5,992 nt of DNA, taken from an uncultured Candidatus Saccharibacteria bacterium. GTDB lineage: Bacteria; Patescibacteriota; Saccharimonadia; Saccharimonadales; Saccharimonadaceae. How positions within the stretch are numbered: position 1 is the first letter of the stretch; every line of letters starts with the position of its first letter. Under the pieces are notes generated by a model that saw only the letters and a program-made list of their open reading frames with translations, was not told the origin of the DNA and ran no database searches. The DNA is taken from contig CALICZ010000191.1 of assembly GCA_938049075.1 (NCBI GenBank), positions 1-5,992 of the forward strand, in the 5' to 3' direction. Positions 1-5,202 of this stretch are shown piece by piece. The translations under genes and the position numbers were made by a program.

Positions 1-2
1 TT

Positions 3-716
3 ACCGATGCTCGGGCGCGCATCACTGAGGCTATGAAGCTTGAGCAGCAACAACATACAGATCAAACCCGGCGCTCACTTGGTAAAGTAACCATCCACTA
101 TGCCGCCGGAGAGCTTGGTGTTGCACCACAAACCATCGAGAAATCTCTGGATGATCCTGTCATTCGTGAAAAACTTGGCAAAATTGCTACTACCCAGCGC
201 GGCACAGAATTGCAGCATCTCCTGACGCCACGCCAAGTAGCGACCCTCGCCGAGTACCTCCAGTCTACTCCACCACCAGAGGGATATCGCACACTCAATG
301 GTGTCGCCAAAAAGCTTGGCGTTCATTACAGGACAGTAGAGCATATCATTGACGAGCTTAATAGCGCCGGGGCCGATATCCACGGCAAGGAGTACCACAA
401 AGCCACCGGGCTATCATACGACTACTACTCACCCACGGATCAGCGGAAGATCGAAAACTGGGCACGTGAAGAAGGGCTCTTTACTCCTGTGCCAGCGGGG
501 TATCTGCTCCGCACGACTGTTGCTGAGCGGCTCCATGTTACACACGCGACGATTAATCACGCTATTGAAGCTCTTGGCATAGCGCTCGAGCGATACCGTG
601 TGCGGCGCCAAAACGGCCAGCTAGCTTGCACACTAGGCTACCACCTCTCGCCTGAGCAAGCTGAGCAGGTAGCAGCCTATCTCGGACGGTCGCTTGACGG
701 GACAGTGGCTCTTTAG
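3..716 (+). CDS. Multi-HTH modular protein, 5' end outside window
   Basis: Probable DNA-binding protein of unknown target. The frame is open from base 3 with no start there. The first ATG (33-35) has no Shine-Dalgarno, and the codons before it (TDARARITEA) resemble ADVHQRIAAA just before the first HTH of the next gene, so the true start lies upstream. Numbering from the Met at 33, three modules of about 60-64 residues follow: 19-78, 84-147 and 157-220. Each has a helix-turn-helix (for example VAKKLGVHYRTVEHI, 91-105), a variable linker, and a short tail such as LLTPRQVATLAEYLQ (63-77), YYSPTDQRKIENW or YHLSPEQAEQVAAYL. The layout recalls MerR or sigma-region-4 HTHs followed by a wing or helix, but I do not recognise the family. 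Stop is TAG. The gene is a tandem paralogue of the next one. DNA binding is inferred from the HTH pattern alone. Confidence 0.85.
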   Translation, partial: TDARARITEAMKLEQQQHTDQTRRSLGKVTIHYAAGELGVAPQTIEKSLDDPVIREKLGKIATTQRGTELQHLLTPRQVATLAEYLQSTPPPEGYRTLNGVAKKLGVHYRTVEHIIDELNSAGADIHGKEYHKATGLSYDYYSPTDQRKIENWAREEGLFTPVPAGYLLRTTVAERLHVTHATINHAIEALGIALERYRVRRQNGQLACTLGYHLSPEQAEQVAAYLGRSLDGTVAL

Positions 717-732
717 CTTATACTTAAGTGTT

Positions 733-749
733 TGCAACAAACGATTGCA
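733..749. promoter_or_regulatory. Candidate operator, inverted repeat TGCAA-N7-TTGCA
   Basis: A perfect 5-bp inverted repeat (TGCAA at 733-737, TTGCA at 745-749) ends one base before the -10 box of the second HTH gene. A bound dimer there would block the promoter, and both flanking genes encode HTH proteins, so autoregulation is an attractive guess. The arms are short and could arise by chance. No second copy was seen before the other promoters in the window. Confidence 0.2.
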
Positions 750-750
750 T

Positions 751-756
751 TATAGT
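751..756 (+). promoter_or_regulatory. -10 box of the second HTH gene
   Basis: TATAGT lies 12 bases before the ATG at 769, so transcription would start near 762-763 and leave a leader of only about 6 nt. No convincing -35 is visible at 16-18 bp; TTGCAA at 732-737 is too close. The box also helps choose the start: an in-frame ATG at 757 abuts the box and would not be transcribed, which favours the ATG at 769. Confidence 0.5.
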
Positions 757-768
757 ATGGTGGTAGGT

Positions 769-1800
769 ATGGAAACACCCCAGCAACCAACACAATCACC
801 CGAGATATACGACAGATATACTACTCAAGCAGAAAAACTCAACGATTTACATAAACTTCTTTGCTTCTTGCTTGAGAACGATATCGGCCTTTCTGTTGGT
901 GACCCAGCCCAGGTGTATATATCGCAAAGCAAAACAGAACCAAGAAGAGGCTATACAGACCAGCCGCCACCTCTTCGCTTTATCACAAATATCCGGCCAC
1001 ACGACACCCAACCCGCTCGCACCATCATCACCTACTCAGAGGTTGCTTTTGTCTTTGACCCAGCTCTGGAGAAAGAAGACCCCCTTAGGAACCATAATGC
1101 AGGTGATCGCCAACTACTCCACATATACACCAAGGATGAACTAGCGGTGCTTGTTACGAAAGATACCGCCCATGGCATTACCCTGCCAACAGAACGTCAC
1201 TTTGCCTCGAATATATGCGATGCACTCACAAGCCCAATTGCTGACGTACATCAACGCATTGCAGCCGCACAGGCCGATAATACGCCGCCGCGCCAACTTC
1301 GCCCTCGCAAGCGAACCATCCACAGCATTGCACGAGACCTTGGTGTCTCATGGCGGACAATAGAGCACGCTACGGAAAACCCCGAGGTTGCTGCAGCAAT
1401 TGGTACTGTTGCTATAGCCGCTCGCAGGGATACAATACATAGGCTCTATACGTCGCGTCAAGCTGGCATCATTGCAGACTACCTGAGAGAGCAGGGTCTG
1501 CTTGGCCTGCCCTCACCGCAAGAAGGCGAGCTGAGTGTTACTGGACTTGCCAGACAGCTTGGTTTGCATCATATGACTGTGCGACGCGCTATTACAGCAC
1601 TCAACAACGTGGCAGAAGCAGACGATATGCTTGTTGGCGTCCGCCGCAAAGCCCGCGGCAGCCGCTCGAGCATACACTACACCCCACGCGAGCAAGAGCG
1701 CATTATTGAATACCTTCGCGCGAAGGGATATGAGGTGCCAGAAGACACGATCGGTCAATCGATTGCGTCATCGAGCGATCAATTCTCACGCGCCAAATAG
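769..1800 (+). CDS. Two-module HTH protein with unknown N-terminal domain
   Basis: A 343-residue protein, probably a DNA-binding regulator. Residues about 15-170 form an unrecognised, apparently soluble domain. Two modules like those of the preceding gene follow. HTH 1 is near 182-203 (IARDLGVSWRTIEHA) with tail RLYTSRQAGIIADYL near 225-239. HTH 2 is near 253-275 (LARQLGLHHMTVRRAI) with tail HYTPREQERIIEYL near 303-316. The last residues are low-complexity (SIASSSDQFSRAK) and overlap the control region of the next gene. The ATG at 769 was chosen because TATAGT at 751-756 would start transcription just before it. An in-frame ATG at 757 and a TTG at 694 lie in or upstream of that promoter. There is no real Shine-Dalgarno. 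The gene follows its paralogue after a 52-base gap. I do not know its target or ligand. Confidence 0.85.
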   Translation: METPQQPTQSPEIYDRYTTQAEKLNDLHKLLCFLLENDIGLSVGDPAQVYISQSKTEPRRGYTDQPPPLRFITNIRPHDTQPARTIITYSEVAFVFDPALEKEDPLRNHNAGDRQLLHIYTKDELAVLVTKDTAHGITLPTERHFASNICDALTSPIADVHQRIAAAQADNTPPRQLRPRKRTIHSIARDLGVSWRTIEHATENPEVAAAIGTVAIAARRDTIHRLYTSRQAGIIADYLREQGLLGLPSPQEGELSVTGLARQLGLHHMTVRRAITALNNVAEADDMLVGVRRKARGSRSSIHYTPREQERIIEYLRAKGYEVPEDTIGQSIASSSDQFSRAK

Positions 1801-1806
1801 AAACGA

Positions 1807-1815
1807 TGGTACAAT
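1807..1815 (+). promoter_or_regulatory. Extended -10 promoter of the 201-aa gene
   Basis: TGGTACAAT matches an extended -10 element (TG-N-TATAAT with one mismatch) just after the TAG of the previous gene. The ATG follows 10 bases later, giving an expected leader of about 3-5 nt. No TTGACA-like -35 is seen, which extended -10 promoters often do not need. A 10-bp palindrome, CAATCGATTG, lies about 42 bases upstream (1756-1765) inside the end of the previous gene. Confidence 0.5.
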
Positions 1816-1825
1816 AGTATTTATT

Positions 1826-2431
1826 ATGGCTGTACGACTTCCCGACCACCTCACGCCTACTGTCGAAACGCTGCTACCAGATCAGGCAGCAACAATGCCA
1901 CTGGCTGGCCTCGCAATCAACCCAGATCGAGGCCTCTATGCTGCAAACAAAACACCAGTTATACCGCTGCCAGGACGTGATGATACTGCACGTCAATTAC
2001 CACCACAGCTCGCTAATCGCGTTATCATCAACCGAGTACCGCACATTCCTCGTGCGCACGAATCACAGACGACTATTGCGGAGCATCTCCTCGTTGATAT
2101 ATCGCGCTGCAGTGATGTGCTTGCGACAATGCCTACCTGCCCGCGCAGCCCAGATGCAACGTTTTACACACCCGTCGCTGGTCTGATTACTGAGATCGGG
2201 CCTGATAGCATCGAGTTCTATCCCGACCCCGAGATTGTCGATTTGCGCTACGCTGCTGAGTCGCTTGCCCAGTACGTGCGCTGGCTTCGTAGCCTGCAGA
2301 GCGTCACAGTTTTGCCTAACAATAACCATCAACCAGAGATACAGAAGGACCAACGGCCGCCTCACGCGCTAACACCGCTGGATTTATACACAACATTGAA
2401 GCGGTTAAGGAATCGACCAGAACATAACTAA
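1826..2431 (+). CDS. Hypothetical protein, 201 aa, unrecognised
   Basis: I do not recognise this protein. It is soluble in appearance: no signal peptide, no membrane segment, many prolines, and a C-terminal region rich in charged and polar residues (about 165-201). The most structured-looking part is residues 113-137, FYTPVAGLITEIGPDSIEFY followed by PDPEI, a beta-rich stretch, and then a probable helix, RYAAESLAQYVRWLRSL. The frame is open back to 1631, but that part overlaps the HTH gene in another frame. The ATG at 1826 sits 10 bases after an extended -10 box, so it is preferred even without a Shine-Dalgarno. The stop TAA is 3 bases before the transporter start, suggesting co-transcription with it. 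Its position after two HTH paralogues may mean a linked role, but the sequence does not say what. Confidence 0.75.
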   Translation: MAVRLPDHLTPTVETLLPDQAATMPLAGLAINPDRGLYAANKTPVIPLPGRDDTARQLPPQLANRVIINRVPHIPRAHESQTTIAEHLLVDISRCSDVLATMPTCPRSPDATFYTPVAGLITEIGPDSIEFYPDPEIVDLRYAAESLAQYVRWLRSLQSVTVLPNNNHQPEIQKDQRPPHALTPLDLYTTLKRLRNRPEHN

Positions 2432-2434
2432 CTT

Positions 2435-3277
2435 ATGTGGTATAGTTTCCTTATTCTCCACCTCGTTGGGCTTGTCGGGTACAATCTGGTGCTGCGCCGC
2501 TCACTGAGCCGACGCGCCGACCCTTGGGTGCAGGCTGCACTCATGCAGACAGGTATTGCTCTCCCGATTATTATCGTATCGTGGTTCGTGCCACTCCATC
2601 TCGGTGCTATGACTGGTGAGGCAGTTTTCCTCTTGTGTCTGGCATTGAGTCTTACTATAGCGCTCCATATTACCAATACGCTGTCGTTGCAGCGTCTCGA
2701 GGCAGGTGTCCATTCGGTTTTGTATAATGTACGGCTACTCTTTGTGACCATCCTTGGTGTCATTCTTCTTGGAGAATATGTCTCGTTTCTCCAAATTGTT
2801 GGCGGTGGGCTTATCTTCATGGCTGCCTTCATCATTCGTCAGCGAGGGCCACGCAAGACCACCCGAGCCGGTGTTGCGTGGGCTGTCAGCTGCGCTATGA
2901 CAATTGCCTGCTTGAATATCGTCGAGAAAAAGCTTGTGACTTCTGTTGGCTATGTTACCTATATGACGCTCATGGCATATATCGCAACACCGCTCCTGTG
3001 GAGTATTGTTCTGGTGCTTAAACGACCGATTGATCGTCAGCTCTTTTGCCAAAAGAAGACCTATCTGCTCATGACATTTCGGGCTTTGTCTGCACATTGT
3101 TTTGTACTCGCCCTTAGTACAGGGCTGGTGAGTATCACGAGCTTCATTTCTGGAACCGGGGTTATTATCATTATGATACTCGGCGCATTACTGCTTGGTG
3201 AGCGTGATCACCCACGACAAAAGATTCTCGCAACGACGCTAGCGACACTCGGTCTTGCCTGCATCGTGTGGAAATAA
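2435..3277 (+). CDS. EamA/DMT-family membrane transporter
   Basis: A 280-residue inner-membrane protein of the drug/metabolite transporter superfamily, whose members export or import small metabolites; the substrate cannot be told from sequence. About ten hydrophobic segments can be counted in two halves. Each half has the typical helix followed by Gly-Glu: VTILGVILLGE (104-114) and IIIMILGALLLGE (244-256), each followed by another helix (IVGGGLIFMAAFII; ILATTLATLGLACIV). The length is normal for an EamA pair. The start at 2435 keeps the first helix (residues 3-20). It has no Shine-Dalgarno and lies 3 bases after the previous stop, so translational coupling is possible; CATAAC at 2423-2428 could be a weak -10 giving a leaderless transcript. 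A good extended -10 (TGGTATAGT, 2438-2446) lies oddly within its first codons. The stop TAA directly touches the stop of the convergent cupin gene. Confidence 0.9.
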   Translation: MWYSFLILHLVGLVGYNLVLRRSLSRRADPWVQAALMQTGIALPIIIVSWFVPLHLGAMTGEAVFLLCLALSLTIALHITNTLSLQRLEAGVHSVLYNVRLLFVTILGVILLGEYVSFLQIVGGGLIFMAAFIIRQRGPRKTTRAGVAWAVSCAMTIACLNIVEKKLVTSVGYVTYMTLMAYIATPLLWSIVLVLKRPIDRQLFCQKKTYLLMTFRALSAHCFVLALSTGLVSITSFISGTGVIIIMILGALLLGERDHPRQKILATTLATLGLACIVWK

Positions 3278-3615
3278 CTACTTCCCCGTGATACGCACAA
3301 ATATCATCTCATGTTCGTCTGGCCCTGGGTTGTGGATCTTGTGCTGCGTATCGGGTGGAAAGATAAAGACGTCGCCTGGATTGTAGGTATATGTACCATC
3401 TGCGTCAGACGCCTCACCACTGCCCTTGAGGACGATCATTGTTTCCTCGACACCGGGGTGGTCATGCCAGTCAAAGGTCGCAGCCAACCATGGGTGATCG
3501 CCTCGCAATATGGGCTCGTGGCGTGCTCAGCCGACACATAGACTTTGCGCGCCCCACTGCCACCGTGGGCAGATTCTTTAGGAATGGTGGTTGCTGGACG
3601 TTTGATAATGCGCAT
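3278..3615 (-). pseudogene. Small cupin-domain protein, frame broken once
   Basis: A single-domain cupin of about 112 residues if the frame is repaired; such proteins are small beta barrels that bind a metal. Both cupin motifs lie in the downstream frame: HDH-x4-E-x6-G (within FDWHDHPGVEE) and G-x5-P-P-D-x2-H-x3-N (within PGDVFIFPPDTQHKIHN, with Asp replacing the usual Gly). The start ATG at 3615-3613 has a strong AGAAGGAG but reads another frame: MRIIKRPATT, then SAHGGSGARKVYVS, then EAITHGWL, a normal N-terminus for this kind of cupin. That frame ends at TGA 3438-3436 after 59 residues. The two frames meet near 3495-3479. Adding one base after the Leu codon (or restoring about eight) joins THGWL to ATFDWHDH. 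It could be a sequencing error, a recent mutation or, less likely, recoding. The downstream frame alone (3508-3278, TTG start) has no Shine-Dalgarno. It is probably co-transcribed with the gene upstream, 20 bases away. Confidence 0.75.
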
Positions 3616-3621
3616 GGGTTG

Positions 3622-3629
3622 CTCCTTCT
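3622..3629 (-). promoter_or_regulatory. Shine-Dalgarno of the cupin gene
   Basis: AGAAGGAG on the minus strand, 6 bases before the ATG at 3615-3613. It fixes the true N-terminus of the cupin well upstream of the longest cupin-motif frame and so exposes the frameshift. Confidence 0.8.
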
Positions 3630-3635
3630 ATTTAC

Positions 3636-4298
3636 TTATTGCTGCAGTTTTTGCTTGTAGTAAAAGGCGTTTGCCTCGATCTCTTCCACCGTGTCTGGAA
3701 ACTGTTGCACAAGCTGGGTGCGGCTCAGCTTCAGCACAGCATCTTGCGGACTGAGCTCAGCTAGAGCCAGGGCCTGGCGCACGTATTCGCGAATATGCCA
3801 ATACTGCTGGCCATCCTTGATAAGCTGCTGCTTTGGCGCACTGAGTGCACCAACCATCATGCCTGTGGCAGTGCGGCTTGCTTTTTTGAATATGGTGATG
3901 CCGACGGTAACAACCAGCAGCCACAGCCCAATAAGTAATACGATAGCGCTTTGCTTGGGGTTGCATATTGCCACCAGGACAAGCGCACCAGTTATACCGA
4001 CGGCGATCTTGTGCCGCCGCACGAAGCTACTCTTCTCCCCTGGCTGCTGCGCGGCCTTCGCATTGGAATCGAGCTCGGTAGGAAAAGGATATGACATCTC
4101 ACTCAGCGCGCCACGTGCAATAATGTGCGAAATATCGTCGCGGACAATTGGGTCAAAATGCTCTATGCGATAGTCATCCTGCAGCTTCTTAGTCGATCCA
4201 TCAATAATATCAACTACCATAGTAACACCGGTCTGAGCCGCCATATCTCCCAGCGTTACACCAGCCCCAATGCCAAACGAATTTTTGAACCATCCCAT
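3636..4298 (-). CDS. Hypothetical two-helix membrane protein, 220 aa
   Basis: An unrecognised membrane protein. Residues 1-34 form a Gly-rich, mildly hydrophobic N-terminus (FGIGAGVTLGDMAAQTGVTM from residue 8). A polar region follows (35-95, with DDYRIEHFDPIVRDD). A helical hairpin spans about 97-112 (KIAVGITGALVLVAIC) and 117-137 (ending in GITIFKK), with a short loop, CNPKQS. Basic residues before (RRHK) and after (KKASR) suggest both ends are cytoplasmic. The C-terminal part (about 155-220) is a soluble, probably helical domain ending in EEIEANAFYYKQKLQQ. The start is the ATG at 4298-4296, because AGAAGGAG lies 7 bases upstream; a GTG at 4328 would place that site inside the gene. Stop is TAA. 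It is first of a two-gene minus-strand unit with the cupin. Function unknown. Confidence 0.8.
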   Translation of the reverse strand: MGWFKNSFGIGAGVTLGDMAAQTGVTMVVDIIDGSTKKLQDDYRIEHFDPIVRDDISHIIARGALSEMSYPFPTELDSNAKAAQQPGEKSSFVRRHKIAVGITGALVLVAICNPKQSAIVLLIGLWLLVVTVGITIFKKASRTATGMMVGALSAPKQQLIKDGQQYWHIREYVRQALALAELSPQDAVLKLSRTQLVQQFPDTVEEIEANAFYYKQKLQQ

Positions 4299-4305
4299 AA
4301 CCACG

Positions 4306-4313
4306 CTCCTTCT
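4306..4313 (-). promoter_or_regulatory. Shine-Dalgarno of the 220-aa membrane protein
   Basis: AGAAGGAG on the minus strand, 7 bases before the ATG at 4298-4296, identical to the one before the cupin. It decides the start against the in-frame GTG at 4328. The genes whose -10 box abuts the ATG have no such site. Confidence 0.8.
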
Positions 4314-4375
4314 CTTGTATCCACCCACGGTCGATTGATGGGCAAACCTTTTCTTATCACAGAATAGCTGATGTA

Positions 4376-4381
4376 ATTATA
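4376..4381 (-). promoter_or_regulatory. Candidate -10 box for the membrane protein-cupin pair
   Basis: A perfect TATAAT on the minus strand in the 146-base gap. It would give a leader of about 70 nt, long enough for the Shine-Dalgarno seen. No good -35 lies 17 bp upstream; the hairpin at 4390-4406 occupies part of that stretch. An alternative is TTGCAA (4389-4384) with 17 bp to TATTCT (4366-4361). Confidence 0.4.
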
Positions 4382-4389
4382 TATTGCAA

Positions 4390-4406
4390 GGTATGGCAAT
4401 CATACC
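4390..4406. repeat. Perfect 6-bp hairpin in the 146-base gap
   Basis: GGTATG (4390-4395), a 5-base loop, then CATACC (4401-4406). It lies 38 bases past the PgeF-like stop and 8 bases upstream of the candidate TATAAT of the next minus-strand gene. It could be a weak terminator for the first gene (only a loose A/T-rich run follows, no clear T-tract) or an operator over the -35 region of the second. A wider 7-bp inverted pair, GGCAATC (4395-4401) and GATTGCC (4437-4443), overlaps it, so two folds could compete. I see nothing else definite in the gap (4299-4444), apart from the -10 and Shine-Dalgarno listed. Confidence 0.35.
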
Positions 4407-4444
4407 GCGGAGGAGCTTGATGTTCTGCTATCTGCGGATTGCCG

Positions 4445-5188
4445 TTACTCTTCTCGCATCATTGCCAGCACCGCAAACCGCCCACCAGTGTCGCCCGCTG
4501 TGTGCGAGAAGTACTCGGGGCTCGTTACTGTATCAATCGGCGAGATATGGATATTGTGCGGCGCAATGCCGGCGCGCTGGCATTCAGCAGCATTAAAGCC
4601 CGGCAGATCAAGATGGATACCATCAGCGTCGTGCGAGCAAAAGGGCTGCCAGGCTGGGTCAGTTGCCTGGTCAAAATACTGCATGACGTAGCTCTGCCGC
4701 TGCGCGCTTGGGCTCATCCAGACAATGATATCCTCTGCCCGAGAGCCTTCGTGGACGAGGCGATCAATTGTCCGAGCAAGCAGTGGTGAGAGTGTCGAAT
4801 GCCGCCCCAGATGCAATAGCGCAAGCACCCGCTGCACCGGATCATACAGCACCGTCGCCACGCAATCAGCCACTGGCAACAATAGCCCCACTCCAGGTGA
4901 GCGCGTCACGAGGCCATCTGCTACCATCTCGGCAGTATGGCGAGTTGTCGCAGCGCTATCGACCTCGCAGAGCTGGTCATAGCTGCGGCCTGCGCCATAG
5001 ACAACCCGCTGATACACCACATCCGTATATGCGGCCCCGCTCGCCTGACAAAAGGCCTGTCGGTGTGCCACTACCTGCGGGTGATGTATCTCACCTAACG
5101 TGCGGTCAAGCATTGTGCCATCACTGCTCGATGACACGCTAACGAGGAGTTCTGACGGAAAGCAAGTAGGCTGATCTTGTCTAATCAT
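4445..5188 (-). CDS. Laccase-domain (PgeF/YfiH/LACC1-family) protein, divergent
   Basis: A 247-residue member of the Cu-oxidase_4 (DUF152) family. Known members act on purine nucleosides (adenosine phosphorolysis or deamination) or, as PgeF, limit peptidoglycan-precursor errors; the exact role here is unknown. Family signs are ADGLVTRSPGVGLLLPVADC (90-109) with the conserved Cys109, then HLGRHS (126-131) in place of the usual HAGWRG, and a C-terminal GGRFAVLAMM (235-244). The His of the usual Q-V-H-G motif is not found; VVYGAG (62-67) seems to occupy that place, giving Tyr64 for the metal-binding His. MSPSAQRQSY (158-167) likewise lacks the usual Cys-Tyr. It may therefore be an altered-activity subfamily. 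The length is normal. The ATG at 5188-5186 follows TATAGT by 4 bases, implying leaderless translation. It is divergent from the phosphatase-like gene. Confidence 0.85.
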   Translation of the reverse strand: MIRQDQPTCFPSELLVSVSSSSDGTMLDRTLGEIHHPQVVAHRQAFCQASGAAYTDVVYQRVVYGAGRSYDQLCEVDSAATTRHTAEMVADGLVTRSPGVGLLLPVADCVATVLYDPVQRVLALLHLGRHSTLSPLLARTIDRLVHEGSRAEDIIVWMSPSAQRQSYVMQYFDQATDPAWQPFCSHDADGIHLDLPGFNAAECQRAGIAPHNIHISPIDTVTSPEYFSHTAGDTGGRFAVLAMMREE

Positions 5189-5202
5189 ATATACTATATA
5201 TC
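5189..5202. promoter_or_regulatory. 14-bp divergent promoter between two start codons
   Basis: The whole gap between the two divergent ATGs is 14 A/T-rich bases. On the plus strand TATACT (5190-5195) lies 7 bases before the ATG at 5203, so the transcript should begin at or next to the AUG. On the minus strand TATAGT (5198-5193) lies 4 bases before the ATG at 5188; an overlapping A/T register could put the start at the AUG. The two -10 boxes overlap by 3 bp, so polymerase could serve only one gene at a time. Neither side has a clear -35, which would have to lie within the other gene. Confidence 0.6.

Noticed and set aside
1756..1765. CAATCGATTG palindrome as an operator
   Set aside because: It lies in coding sequence 41 bases before the -10, has no second copy at other promoters, and 10-bp palindromes occur by chance.
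1631..1825. Upstream extension of the 201-aa protein
   Set aside because: It overlaps the second HTH module of the previous gene, which is the better-supported frame there; the promoter at 1807-1815 favours the ATG at 1826.
3..3277. Defence island or mobile element
   Set aside because: No nuclease, helicase, toxin-antitoxin, integrase, transposase, terminal repeats or CRISPR-like repeats were found; HTH proteins alone are not evidence.
3508..3508. TTG start for a 76-residue cupin
   Set aside because: No Shine-Dalgarno is present, and the real N-terminus with a perfect SD lies upstream in another frame.
4384..4596. Plus-strand small ORF with AGGAG (4411-4415) before ATG 4420
   Set aside because: It runs antisense into the PgeF-like gene, gives a low-complexity product and has no promoter; it looks like a shadow frame.
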